A DNA stretch of 64,000 nt from Pseudomonas chlororaphis (GCA_001023535.1 CP011020.1:4167734-4231733); one strand, 5' to 3'; positions 16,329 through 24,728 are shown, counted from the stretch's first letter. The notes: generated by a model from the letters alone, not told the origin. Numbers and translations: made by a program.

Positions 16329-18344
16329 ATGCAAAGCACATTGATCTCAGTAGGGTGCAACCGCCTGCACAAGCGCGACGGCAGCGTGGTGGCCTTTGAC
16401 GCGGACAAGATCCGCCAGGCCTTGATCGCCGCCGGCAAGGCCACCGGCGAGTACGCCGAGGCGCAAGCCGAAGGGTTGCTGGAGGCGGTGCTGGCGCGTC
16501 TGGAAGGGCAAACGCGACTGAGTGTCGAGCAGATCCAGGACCGGGTCGAGCGGGTGCTCATGGACGCCGGGTTCTTCCTCTCCATGCGCGCCTACATCGT
16601 CTATCGCGAGCAGCATGGTCGCCTGCGCCGGGATCGCCGCACGCTGGTGGAAGTCGCCACGTCGATGAACGAATACCTCGACCGCGAAGACTGGCGCGTG
16701 CAGGCCAACGCCAACCAGGGCTATTCCCTCGGCGGGCTGATCCTCAACGTGTCGGGCAAGGTCACCGCCAACTACTGGCTCGACGAGGTCTACAGCCAGG
16801 CCATCGGCCAGGCGCACCGCGAGGCCGACCTGCACATCCACGACCTGGACATGCTCGCCGGCTACTGTGCCGGCTGGTCCTTGCGCACGCTGCTGCACGA
16901 TGGCCTCAACGGCGTGCCGGGGCGGGTCGAGGCCGGGCCGCCCAAGCACCTGAGCAGCGCCCTGGGGCAGATGGTGAATTTCCTCGGCACCTTGCAGAAC
17001 GAATGGGCCGGCGCCCAGGCGTTCAGCTCGTTCGACACCTACCTGGCACCCTACGTGCGCAAGGACAACCTCAGCTACGATGAGGTCCGCCAGTCGTTGC
17101 AGGAATTCATCTACAACCTTAACGTGCCGTCGCGCTGGGGCACGCAGACGCCGTTCACCAACCTGACCTTCGACTGGGTCTGCCCACAAGATCTGCGCGA
17201 GCAGATCCCGATCATCGGCGGTGAAGAGATGCCGTTCGCCTATGGCGACCTGCAAGCGGAGATGGAGTTGCTCAACCGCGCCTACATCGAAGTGATGCAG
17301 GCCGGCGACGCGAAAGGGCGGGTGTTCACGTTCCCGATCCCGACCTACAACATCACCCATGACTTCCCGTGGGACAGCGAAAACGCCGACCGCCTGTTCG
17401 AGATGACCGCACGCTACGGCTTGCCGTACTTCCAGAACTTCCTCAACTCGGACATGCAACCCAACCAGGTGCGGTCGATGTGCTGCCGCTTGCAACTGGA
17501 CGTGCGCGAGCTGCTCAAGCGCGGTGGCGGCCTGTTCGGTTCGGCGGAGCAGACCGGCTCGCTTGGGGTGGTGACGATCAACTGCGCTCGCCTGGGCTAC
17601 CTGTACAAGGGCGACACCAGTGCCTTGCTGCAACGCCTCGATGCCCTGATGGAGCTGGCGAAGGAAAGCCTGGAGGTCAAGCGCAAGGTCATCCAGCACC
17701 ACATGGACGCCGGCCTGTACCCCTACACCAAGCGTTACCTGGGCACCTTGCGCAACCACTTCTCCACCATCGGCGTGAACGGCCTGCACGAAATGCTGCG
17801 CAACTTCACTGATGACCAGCAGGGCCTGCACACCGAACAGGGCCGGGCCTTCGCCCTGAGGCTGCTGGACCACGTGCGTGCGACGCTGCTGCGCTTCCAG
17901 GAGGAAACCGGCCACCTCTACAACCTGGAGGCCACGCCTGCCGAAGGCACCACGTACCGTTTCGCCAAGGAAGACCTCAAGCGCTACCCCGACATCCTGC
18001 AGGCCGGCAGCCCGGTGGCGCCGTACTACACCAACTCTTCGCAACTGCCGGTGGGGTTCACCGACGACCCGTTCGAGGCCCTCGAACTGCAAGACGAACT
18101 GCAGTGCAAATACACCGGCGGCACCGTGTTGCACCTGTACATGGCCGAGCAGATTTCCTCCACGCAGGCCTGCAAGCAACTGGTGCGCAAGGCGCTCGGG
18201 CGCTTCCGCCTGCCGTACCTGACCATCACGCCGACCTTTTCCATCTGCCCGGTCCACGGTTACCTGGCCGGCGAACACGAGTTCTGTCCCAAATGCGACG
18301 AGGCCTTGCTGCTGCAACAGCAACAGGCCGGCAGCGTCCACTGA
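16329..18344 (+). CDS. nrdD: Anaerobic ribonucleotide reductase large chain, lacking glycyl-radical loop
   Basis: 671 residues from ATG 16329 (a GTG at 16314 is the alternative). An N-terminal ATP-cone (CNRLHKRDGSVVAFDADKI) is followed by the class III RNR barrel, with RWGTQTPFTNLTFD and active-site cysteines near QVRSMCCRLQLD. Near the C-terminus are the zinc ribbon cysteines C640, C653 and C656. The protein ends 15 residues later (QQQQAGSVH), where family members continue into the glycyl-radical segment. That segment is the next gene. The enzyme reduces NTPs to dNTPs without O2. An ANR box drives the operon. Confidence 0.93.
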   Translation: MQSTLISVGCNRLHKRDGSVVAFDADKIRQALIAAGKATGEYAEAQAEGLLEAVLARLEGQTRLSVEQIQDRVERVLMDAGFFLSMRAYIVYREQHGRLRRDRRTLVEVATSMNEYLDREDWRVQANANQGYSLGGLILNVSGKVTANYWLDEVYSQAIGQAHREADLHIHDLDMLAGYCAGWSLRTLLHDGLNGVPGRVEAGPPKHLSSALGQMVNFLGTLQNEWAGAQAFSSFDTYLAPYVRKDNLSYDEVRQSLQEFIYNLNVPSRWGTQTPFTNLTFDWVCPQDLREQIPIIGGEEMPFAYGDLQAEMELLNRAYIEVMQAGDAKGRVFTFPIPTYNITHDFPWDSENADRLFEMTARYGLPYFQNFLNSDMQPNQVRSMCCRLQLDVRELLKRGGGLFGSAEQTGSLGVVTINCARLGYLYKGDTSALLQRLDALMELAKESLEVKRKVIQHHMDAGLYPYTKRYLGTLRNHFSTIGVNGLHEMLRNFTDDQQGLHTEQGRAFALRLLDHVRATLLRFQEETGHLYNLEATPAEGTTYRFAKEDLKRYPDILQAGSPVAPYYTNSSQLPVGFTDDPFEALELQDELQCKYTGGTVLHLYMAEQISSTQACKQLVRKALGRFRLPYLTITPTFSICPVHGYLAGEHEFCPKCDEALLLQQQQAGSVH

Positions 18345-18374
18345 TCCGATCCATCGACCGCAAGGAGCTTTACC

Positions 18375-18551
18375 ATGAATGCATCGAGCACGGCCCCACA
18401 GACCCCTGTCGCGCAAGCGCAACGTCAACGTTGTGAAGTCTGGACCCGAGTGATGGGCTATCACCGTCCGGTGGCGGCGTTCAACCCCGGCAAGCAGTCC
18501 GAGCATCGCGAGCGGGTGCACTTCACCGAACGCGCGGCCGGGCGTCCATGA
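18375..18551 (+). CDS. Separate glycyl-radical subunit of class III RNR
   Basis: A 58-residue gene that encodes what is normally the C-terminus of NrdD. The key part is CEVWTRVMGYHRPVAAFNPG then KQSEHRERVHF; Gly28 in RVMGY corresponds to the glycyl-radical residue of RV-x-GY loops. The ATG has its own Shine-Dalgarno (AAGGAG, 18362-18367, 7 nt spacing) and the stop overlaps the nrdG start (ATGA). It is in the same frame as nrdD, separated from it by one TGA and 30 nt. I infer that it docks into NrdD and is activated by NrdG. The symbol is left open because annotation pipelines may call this piece nrdD. Confidence 0.88.
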   Translation: MNASSTAPQTPVAQAQRQRCEVWTRVMGYHRPVAAFNPGKQSEHRERVHFTERAAGRP

Positions 18552-19243
18552 GTCGAGTGCTGCGGGTCGGGGGCATGGTGCCCCTGACCACCCTCGATTA
18601 CCCGGGCCAACTGGCGTGCGTGCTGTTCTGCCAGGGCTGCGCCTGGCGTTGTCGTTATTGCCATAACCCGCAACTGATCCCGCCTCGTGGCAGCGAGGAA
18701 GTGGATTGGTGCCGCGTGCTGGCGTTCCTGCAACGCCGCCAGGACCTGCTCGACGCCGTGGTGTTCAGCGGCGGCGAACCGACCTTGCAGGACGGCCTCG
18801 CCTCGGCCATGGACGAAGTTCGGCAGATGGGGTTTCGCATCGGCTTGCACAGTGCCGGCATCAAGCCGGCGGCCTTTGCCAAGGTGGTCGGGCAAGCCGA
18901 CTGGGTGGGGTTCGACATCAAGGCCCTGCCCGAGGATGCCCTGGACGTGACCCGCGTCGAAGGCAGCGGCAGCGCCAACTGGCGTAGCCTTGACCACTTG
19001 CTCGAAAGCGGCGTGGATTACGAATGTCGCACCACGGTGCATTGGCACCTGTTCGATCCCGAGCGGCTGCTGACCCTGGCCCGGCGCCTGAGCGAACGTG
19101 GCGTCAGGCGCTTTGCCGTGCAGCTGGTACGCACTGCGCGGATGCTCGACCCTCATCTTTCCAGCGTCTCGGCACAAGGCTTGCAACCCGAGCTGTGGGC
19201 CGCCATGCGCGAATTGTTCCCCGCGTTCGTGTTGCGCAGTTGA
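18548..19243 (+). CDS. nrdG: NrdG, anaerobic RNR-activating radical-SAM enzyme
   Basis: 231 residues. The cluster ligands are C31-x3-C35-x2-C38 (CAWRCRYC), with further cysteines C24 and C28 just before, and the SAM-binding GGE motif is in VVFSGGEPTLQD. NrdG abstracts hydrogen to make the glycyl radical of class III RNR, here presumably on the 58-residue subunit encoded immediately upstream and overlapping by 4 nt. The sequence resembles the NrdG2/PflA-like class (GMVPLTTLDYPGQLACVLF). Confidence 0.93.
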   Translation: MSRVLRVGGMVPLTTLDYPGQLACVLFCQGCAWRCRYCHNPQLIPPRGSEEVDWCRVLAFLQRRQDLLDAVVFSGGEPTLQDGLASAMDEVRQMGFRIGLHSAGIKPAAFAKVVGQADWVGFDIKALPEDALDVTRVEGSGSANWRSLDHLLESGVDYECRTTVHWHLFDPERLLTLARRLSERGVRRFAVQLVRTARMLDPHLSSVSAQGLQPELWAAMRELFPAFVLRS

Positions 19244-19271
19244 CCGACCGCTGCAGGGCACGATTCACCGC

Positions 19272-19303
19272 GGCCCGGAACCACCGGGCCATTCCTTTTT
19301 TTG
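19272..19303 (+). terminator. Rho-independent terminator after nrdG
   Basis: A stem GGCCCGG-AACCA-CCGGGCC (19272-19290) is followed by ATTCC and a run of seven T. It ends the nrdD-nrdG transcript ahead of the chemoreceptor gene. Confidence 0.85.
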
Positions 19304-19354
19304 GTTTTCAAATGCGCTGCCAGCCGGCAGGTAGTTGAACAGGGAGCATTTGAC

Positions 19355-20974
19355 ATGACCAGACTCACCACCGCCCAACGCATCGTGATCGGCTTTGCCA
19401 TCGCGCCATTGGCCTTGATCGCCCTGGCGCTGTACGCCTTGAACGACCTGGCGATGCTGCGCGACCAGTCCGAGCAGATCGTGCGACAGGATTGGCCGAA
19501 GATCGACCCGATCATGGTCATCGCCACCGGTGTGCGCGATAACGCCAGGAACACCCGTGACTTGTTGATCGACAAGGACAATGGGCAAGTCCAGCAGTCC
19601 ATCGACGCCACCCGGCAACGCATCACCCAGGCCTTTGCCACCCTCGAACCGTTGTTCGACCAGCCCGAAGGCCAGGCGGCATACGCGCAGTTGAAGAAGC
19701 GCCGCGAGGCCTACGTCGCCGCGTTCGTCCAGGTGCAGGCGTTGATCCGCCAGGGCGCGACGGATGAGGCGATGAAGCAACTCAAGCAAGGCGTGATCCC
19801 GGCGGAGCAGGAGGTGTACAAGAGCCTCGAAGGGATCATGGCGATGCAGGGCAAGGTCTTTGTCGAGCGCGAACGCCAGGCCCAGGCGCGCTACAGCGAC
19901 GCGCGGCGCAACATGCTGGCGTTGGTTCTGGCCTGTTTGGCGGTGGTCGCCAGTGTCGCGATCCTGGTGACCCGCAGCGTGACGCGGCCCTTGGGCGGGG
20001 AGCCCGACGATGCGGCGCGGGTGCTGAGCCACATCGCCCAGGGCGACCTGACGATCCGGGTGCCGGTGGGCGTCGGCGCCAACGACAGCGTGATGAACCA
20101 CATGCACGACATGCAGCAGAGCCTCAACAGCATGGTCCGGCACATCGCGGCGTCGGTGGATCGGGTGGCCAGTTCCTCGGAAGAGTTGAGTGCCGTGAGC
20201 AGCCAGACCAACAGCACCTTGCAGTTGCAGGGCCAGGAAATCGAACAGGCCGCGGCGGCGGTGAACCAGATGACCGCCGCCGTGGACGAGGTGGCGCGCA
20301 ACGCGGTGAGCACCAGCGAAGCTTCGCGGGTGTCGGAGCGCACCGCCCAGCGCGGCCGTGAGCAAGTCCAGGAAACGGTCGCCTCCATCACTGCGCTGGC
20401 GGACGGCGTGACGGACACCTCCGGGCGGATCCAGCAACTGGCCGGGCGGGTCCAGGACATCAGTTCGGTGCTGGACGTGATCCGCAACGTGGCCGAGCAG
20501 ACCAACCTGCTGGCACTGAACGCCGCCATTGAAGCTGCTCGGGCCGGGGATGCCGGCCGCGGCTTTGCCGTGGTGGCCGACGAGGTCCGGGCGCTGGCCC
20601 ATCGTACCCAGGATTCAACCCGGGAAATCGAGGACATGATCGGCAATATCCGCGAGGACAGCGGGCACGCGGTGACGGCCATGCAACACAACAGCGAGCT
20701 GGTGCAGACCACGCTGCAAGTGGCCCAACGTTCCGGCGAGGCCCTGGATGAAATCGCTCGCTCGATCTCGCAGATCAACGAGCGCAACCTGATGATCGCC
20801 AGCGCCACGGAACAGCAGGCCCTGGTGGCCCGCGAGGTGGACCGCAACCTGGTGGGCATCCGCAATCTGTCCGAGCAGGTGCTGCTCGGCGCCCGGCACA
20901 CCGACAGCGCAGGCCAGGACCTGGCCCAGATGGCCGGCTCGCTGCACCAGACGGTGGCGCGCTTCAAGGTATAG
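19355..20974 (+). CDS. Methyl-accepting chemotaxis protein
   Basis: 539 residues from ATG 19355 (AGGGAG upstream). TM1 is at about 10-30, then a periplasmic four-helix-type sensor (about 32-185), TM2 (LALVLACLAVVASVAILV), HAMP (about 205-260) and a complete signalling hairpin whose tip is [20 protein letters not shown]. It should relay periplasmic ligand binding to CheA/CheW. There is no C-terminal CheR/CheB docking pentapeptide (the end is ARFKV). The helical sensor gives no ligand. It stands alone between the nrdG terminator and REP elements. Confidence 0.92.
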   Translation: MTRLTTAQRIVIGFAIAPLALIALALYALNDLAMLRDQSEQIVRQDWPKIDPIMVIATGVRDNARNTRDLLIDKDNGQVQQSIDATRQRITQAFATLEPLFDQPEGQAAYAQLKKRREAYVAAFVQVQALIRQGATDEAMKQLKQGVIPAEQEVYKSLEGIMAMQGKVFVERERQAQARYSDARRNMLALVLACLAVVASVAILVTRSVTRPLGGEPDDAARVLSHIAQGDLTIRVPVGVGANDSVMNHMHDMQQSLNSMVRHIAASVDRVASSSEELSAVSSQTNSTLQLQGQEIEQAAAAVNQMTAAVDEVARNAVSTSEASRVSERTAQRGREQVQETVASITALADGVTDTSGRIQQLAGRVQDISSVLDVIRNVAEQTNLLALNAAIEAARAGDAGRGFAVVADEVRALAHRTQDSTREIEDMIGNIREDSGHAVTAMQHNSELVQTTLQVAQRSGEALDEIARSISQINERNLMIASATEQQALVAREVDRNLVGIRNLSEQVLLGARHTDSAGQDLAQMAGSLHQTVARFKV

Positions 20975-21050
20975 CGGGGTGGGGCATCACGGCCCCTCGG
21001 TGGGAGCATGCTTTCAGTGACCTATGCATCACCGACACACTGCGGACACC

Positions 21051-21142
21051 CTGTGGGAGCGGGCTTGCCCGCGAAAGCGGTCTCTCAGTTGCCGATGCAT
21101 CACTGATACACTGCATTCGCGAGCAAGCCCGCTCCCACAGGG
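21051..21142. repeat. Inverted pair of REP elements
   Basis: 21051-21080 (GTGGGAGCGGGCTTGCCCGC core) and 21115-21142 (inverse, GCGAGCAAGCCCGCTCCCAC) lie between the convergent chemoreceptor and ftrD-like genes; a decayed third copy is near 21000-21017. Confidence 0.85.
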
Positions 21143-21148
21143 TTTGTA

Positions 21149-22510
21149 TCACCACCCCCAAAACTGCAACCACCAGCCATAGCCCACCCACCCGCTGGCC
21201 AATGCCAGGCAGGTCATGGCGGGCCATCGTCGAGGTGAGGGCGTCGATTCCAGGCGTTTGCAACCCAGCCACAGGCTCCAGGCGATCGCCGCCAGTAAAA
21301 GCGCGGCGCGCGCTGGCTGCACCCATTCGAGCAACAGCCCTTCATAGCGCAGCAGCTTCACCGTGGTGGCCGACAGACCGAGGAACAGGCCTGCACCACC
21401 GAGAGGCGTCAGGGTGATGGCCAGGGGCCAATATTGTGCGGAATCCCCCGAGAACCACGCGGCCAGGCGCATCAGCAGCGTCAGCGACGTGCCGATCACC
21501 AGCGCACTCATGCCCAGGTACGCGACGATGCAGAAGCCGTCGAGCCAACTGAAGCTGTCGTTGAGTTGAGGGTAGTGGGTTAGCAGCCACCAGGGCGCGT
21601 TGTCCCGCAGTGGCCAGGTCAGATCGTGGCTGACCAGCCATTCGGCCAGGTGTTGCTTGAGGGCTATGAACCAGGGACTGACGGTCCACTGGAAGGCGCC
21701 CATCGCCAGGCCGATGACGCCGAACAACAACAGGCGTGGTTCCCATGGCGAGAGCGTGTCGGCCGTTGAGTGGAGGATTTCCTCGTTGCTGGAGCGGGCA
21801 ATCAGGCGCACCGCGTCGCGTTGGCCGCTGCAACGCCCACAGGCATGGCAATCGGCGGCGCCGCGTAGGCGGCGGATGTCCAGCAGTGGTGCGCAATTGG
21901 GCGGCGGACGACGTGGCGCGGGGTTCTCCAGCCAGCGTTGCTCGTTCACCTGGAAATGCAGCGGTGCCAGGCGCGCGAGCAGGGCGAAGACGCCACTGAC
22001 CGGGCACAGATAGCGGCACCACACGCGCTTGCCTCGGGCAAACAGCAGCCCGACGATCACCGCCGCGACGGTCGAGCCGCCGAGAATCAACAGCGCCGCC
22101 TGGGCGTAGTCATAGACGCTGATCAGTTGCCCGTAGACCGTGGTCAGGCAGAACGCCAGGGTCGGCCAGCCGGCCCAGCGCAACGCCCGTGGCGTGCCCA
22201 GGCCCTTGCCGTACTGACTGGCCCATTCGCTCAAGGCTCCCTCGGGGCACAGCACGCCGCACCAGAGCCGGCCGAACAGCACGATCGACAACAACACAAA
22301 CGGCCACCACAGCCCCCAGAACAGGAACTGCGCCACCAGCGTGAGGTTATCGAACAGGCGCGCCTGGCTGCCGGGCAAGGGCGAGAAGGCGGGCACCACC
22401 AGCAACACCGCGTAGAACAGCACCACTGCCCATTGCACTGCGCGAATCGTTGCCCCATGGCGCCGCATGCCGTCGCCGAGGCGCTGGAGCCAGGGGTTTA
22501 CGTCGGGCAT
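21149..22510 (-). CDS. ftrD: FtrD-like membrane polyferredoxin
   Basis: 453 residues from the ATG overlapping the permease gene end; an in-frame ATG at 22573 is less likely. It has several membrane helices with NapH/NosR-type cysteine motifs: CGVLCPEGALSEW (about 105), CRYLCPVSGVF (about 187) and CHACGRC (about 245). The last motif lacks the usual fourth close Cys. In ftrABCD systems this protein is thought to accept electrons from Fe(II) oxidation during iron import. It is last in a four-gene operon behind a Fur box. Confidence 0.82.
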   Translation of the reverse strand: MPDVNPWLQRLGDGMRRHGATIRAVQWAVVLFYAVLLVVPAFSPLPGSQARLFDNLTLVAQFLFWGLWWPFVLLSIVLFGRLWCGVLCPEGALSEWASQYGKGLGTPRALRWAGWPTLAFCLTTVYGQLISVYDYAQAALLILGGSTVAAVIVGLLFARGKRVWCRYLCPVSGVFALLARLAPLHFQVNEQRWLENPAPRRPPPNCAPLLDIRRLRGAADCHACGRCSGQRDAVRLIARSSNEEILHSTADTLSPWEPRLLLFGVIGLAMGAFQWTVSPWFIALKQHLAEWLVSHDLTWPLRDNAPWWLLTHYPQLNDSFSWLDGFCIVAYLGMSALVIGTSLTLLMRLAAWFSGDSAQYWPLAITLTPLGGAGLFLGLSATTVKLLRYEGLLLEWVQPARAALLLAAIAWSLWLGCKRLESTPSPRRWPAMTCLALASGWVGYGWWLQFWGW

Positions 22511-23352
22511 GGAAGGCCGTCCGCTTTGCGTGGCCGCAACCAACCGGCGACGAGGCCCCAGTAACCCAGCCACGCCAACAAGGTCAGCGCGCTGGGGCTG
22601 GCCCGGTAGCCGGTAAAATCAGCGAGGAAGCCACCCAGACCGTGCCCGTCGTCCAGCAGCGCACTGCTGTCCCAGAGCGCGTCGCCAATGCCGCGATACA
22701 CCGCCTCGGGCCAGTCCATCGCGAGCAATTGCCCGCCCACGCGCTCGATGCCGCTGACCAGCAGCGCTGCGCCCAGCAGCAACAGAATCGCTTCGCTGAT
22801 GGCAAAGAACCGCGGCCATGAAATGAACCGGCGGCTGCCGTGCAACAACGAGACGGTCAGCAGCGCCAGCGCCAGGCCCGCCACTGCGCCAACGGCGAAC
22901 AGGCCCAGCGACGGCCCTTGCAGGCGGGCGCCGGCGCCATACAGGAACACCACCGTTTCGCTGCCCTCGCGGCTGACCGCCAGCAACGCCAGCATCAGCA
23001 ACCCCAGCCCACCCTGGCGCCCCAGGCGTTGGTCGGCGTGGCGCGTGAGGTCACGCTTGAGCATCGGCCCATGGCGATGCATCCAACCGACCATCTGCAC
23101 GATCAGCCCGCTGGCGAGCAACGCCAGGGCCGCCTGGAACCATTCGTTGGCCGCGCCGCTCATGGCTTCGCCCGCCAGCATGATCAGCCCGGCCAGCACA
23201 CCGGACAGCAGCAGGCCCAGCCCGGCGCCGCCCCACACGTAGCGCAGTAACGACCTGGCCTGGCGTTGCTGGCTGACCCAGGCCTGGAGAATGCCGATCA
23301 CCAGCAACGCCTCGACGCTTTCGCGCCAGACAATAAACATCGATTGAGTCAT
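22498..23352 (-). CDS. ftrC: FTR1-family iron permease (FtrC)
   Basis: 284 residues with seven predicted membrane helices. Both iron-binding REXXE motifs are present: RESVE at 10-14 and REGSE at 128-132. FTR1 permeases import iron after coupled oxidation by a partner ferroxidase, here presumably the cupredoxin encoded just upstream. The end overlaps the start of the polyferredoxin gene by 13 nt. EfeU is the other common name for this family; the neighbours favour the ftr arrangement. Confidence 0.9.
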   Translation of the reverse strand: MTQSMFIVWRESVEALLVIGILQAWVSQQRQARSLLRYVWGGAGLGLLLSGVLAGLIMLAGEAMSGAANEWFQAALALLASGLIVQMVGWMHRHGPMLKRDLTRHADQRLGRQGGLGLLMLALLAVSREGSETVVFLYGAGARLQGPSLGLFAVGAVAGLALALLTVSLLHGSRRFISWPRFFAISEAILLLLGAALLVSGIERVGGQLLAMDWPEAVYRGIGDALWDSSALLDDGHGLGGFLADFTGYRASPSALTLLAWLGYWGLVAGWLRPRKADGLPCPT

Positions 23353-23373
23353 GCACGTGTCTCCTGCGGGCGA

Positions 23374-23736
23374 CTACTGGGCGAGAATCCCGCCCTCGGG
23401 CAGTTGCGGATTGAACTCGTCGAAAAACGGATAGTGCCCCGGCCGCAGGGGATGGATCACCACGAAGGTGGTGACGCCCGGCGACAGCACTTTTTCCACC
23501 CGCAGCGGCGTGCTCTCGAATTCCGCCGGGCCCTGGCCCACGTTCTTCAACACGATCTTGAAGCGCTGCCCGGCCGGCACTTGCAGCACTGGCGGGGTGA
23601 AATGGCCGTCACGCATGCTCAGCTCGTAGGTGGGTAACTCGGCATGGGCGATCGACGGCAGCATCAGGCCCGCCAGCAGCCACCCGGCCAAATGTCGACG
23701 GCGGGTGAGTAGCCGTCCGCGGCATGGACGATCCAT
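23374..23736 (-). CDS. ftrB: FtrB-like periplasmic cupredoxin
   Basis: 120 residues. The N-terminus has two basic stretches then a hydrophobic signal ending PSIAHA (about 30). The mature part is a cupredoxin_1-type beta barrel (FTPPVLQVPAGQRFKIVLKN, PGHYPFFDEF). No classical Cys-containing type 1 copper loop is seen, as in EfeO-type domains. The proposed role is Fe(II) oxidation or handling at the permease. It starts 2 nt after the FtrA-like gene ends. Confidence 0.8.
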   Translation of the reverse strand: MDRPCRGRLLTRRRHLAGWLLAGLMLPSIAHAELPTYELSMRDGHFTPPVLQVPAGQRFKIVLKNVGQGPAEFESTPLRVEKVLSPGVTTFVVIHPLRPGHYPFFDEFNPQLPEGGILAQ

Positions 23737-23738
23737 CT

Positions 23739-24269
23739 TCAGTACCCGCCTTTTTTACCGATCCCGGCGTAGACGAATTCGTAGTGCAATTCACAGCGCT
23801 CGAACCACGGGGCGACACCGGTTTCCTTGTCGGTGTGGCGGCCGAGGGACCCATGGCCGCCCGGCGGCAGGATGGTGAAAGTCAGTTGGTACTTGCCGGG
23901 GCCGAACAGCTTGACGTTGTCGCCATAGTGCGGCCCGTCATTGGCGACCATGGCATGGAAATCACCCTTGAGTTCGGTGTCGTTGCCTTGTTTCTTCAAC
24001 TGGAACGATACGTTGAGGTAGGGCACGAAACTGCCTTCCTGGAAGCCTTGGTGATTGTCCGCCGTGGCGCGGATGTCGGCCTCCAGGTGGACGTCGGAAT
24101 CGGCGGTCGCGCGCATCATCCCGGCGGGGGCCATTTCAATCGGTTGCAGGTAGACCGCACCGACTTCCAGCCCCGGGCACAGTTGCGGTTCGCCGATGGG
24201 GTATTCCTTGGCCTGGGCCAACGGTGCGAGAAACAGCAAGGCGAGGGACAGCGGGGCGAGGGTACGCAT
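23739..24269 (-). CDS. ftrA: FtrA/P19-like periplasmic iron-binding protein
   Basis: 176 residues with a clear signal peptide (cleavage after about residue 20, APLAQA). The mature protein belongs to the Tp34/P19 family: VYLQPIEMAPAGMM and DVHLEADIRA carry the Met and His metal ligands, and PPGGHGSLGRHTDKETGV is the conserved C-terminal loop. Such proteins bind Fe(II)/Cu(II) and deliver iron to the FTR1 permease. It is first in the operon and preceded by a Fur box. Confidence 0.88.
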   Translation of the reverse strand: MRTLAPLSLALLFLAPLAQAKEYPIGEPQLCPGLEVGAVYLQPIEMAPAGMMRATADSDVHLEADIRATADNHQGFQEGSFVPYLNVSFQLKKQGNDTELKGDFHAMVANDGPHYGDNVKLFGPGKYQLTFTILPPGGHGSLGRHTDKETGVAPWFERCELHYEFVYAGIGKKGGY

Positions 24270-24322
24270 GGTGACTTCCTGGACGGCGTAAGAGATGAGC
24301 GAGTCTAGGAAGCTTTGCTGCG

Positions 24323-24341
24323 AATAATAATGATTATTGTC
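24323..24341 (-). promoter_or_regulatory. Fur box upstream of ftrA
   Basis: AATAATAATGATTATTGTC agrees with 14 of 19 positions of the Fur consensus GATAATGATAATCATTATC. It lies 54 bp upstream of the ftrA-like ATG, predicting iron repression of the four-gene uptake operon. Confidence 0.8.
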
Positions 24342-24383
24342 AATTTTCAGCGTGATTGTGCGAAGCGGATGCCCGGGCGCTTA

Positions 24384-24425
24384 TTGATCGAAATCAAGGT
24401 CGGTCCGGGCCCGAGGCGCTAGGGT
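24384..24425 (+). promoter_or_regulatory. Perfect ANR/FNR promoter for DUF3079 gene
   Basis: TTGATCGAAATCAA (24384-24397) is a perfect Fnr consensus, and TAGGGT (24420-24425) follows after exactly 22 nt. Transcription should start near 24432, about 25 nt before the ATG. The box is only 43 bp from the Fur box of the divergent iron operon. Confidence 0.88.
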
Positions 24426-24456
24426 GCAGGTACACCCATCTGTCCGCGGGGTCCCC

Positions 24457-24684
24457 ATGGCCAAGCCCTTTCCCCTCAGTCCCAAGCACCCGGAGCGCAT
24501 CTGTTGGGGCTGCGACCGTTACTGCGCGGCAACGGCCCTGGCCTGTGGCAACGGCGCCGACCGCACCATGCACCCGGCCGAGATGATCGGCGAGGACTGG
24601 TACCTGCATGGGGATTGGGGGTTGGAACTCACTGACATCACCGACAAAACCGTGGATGAGTTTGCAAAGCACCCGGAGAAGTAA
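24457..24684 (+). CDS. DUF3079 small cysteine protein, ANR-driven
   Basis: 75 residues from ATG 24457; an in-frame start at 24424 would lie upstream of the predicted transcript start. Cys16, Cys19, Cys23 and Cys30 form C-x2-C-x3-C-x6-C (ICWGCDRYCAATALAC), followed by His50 in MHPAEM and a conserved WYLHGDWGLEL segment. The spacing suggests a bound metal or Fe-S cluster. The family has no known function. The promoter says it is made at low oxygen. Confidence 0.85.
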   Translation: MAKPFPLSPKHPERICWGCDRYCAATALACGNGADRTMHPAEMIGEDWYLHGDWGLELTDITDKTVDEFAKHPEK

Positions 24685-24690
24685 ACTGGA

Positions 24691-24728
24691 GCCTTGTGGC
24701 TAGAGGATAAATTCCCTCGCCACAAGGC
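24691..24728. terminator. Hairpin between convergent DUF3079 and peptidase genes
   Basis: Ten-bp arms GCCTTGTGGC (24691-24700) and GCCACAAGGC (24719-24728) surround an 18-nt loop resembling a decayed REP unit. There is no T run, so termination may be weak or Rho-assisted. Confidence 0.55.

Noticed and set aside
18342..18344. TGA in nrdD as a possible selenocysteine codon
   Set aside because: The family has no Cys/Sec at this point, no SECIS-like hairpin was seen, and a proper ribosome site and ATG follow.
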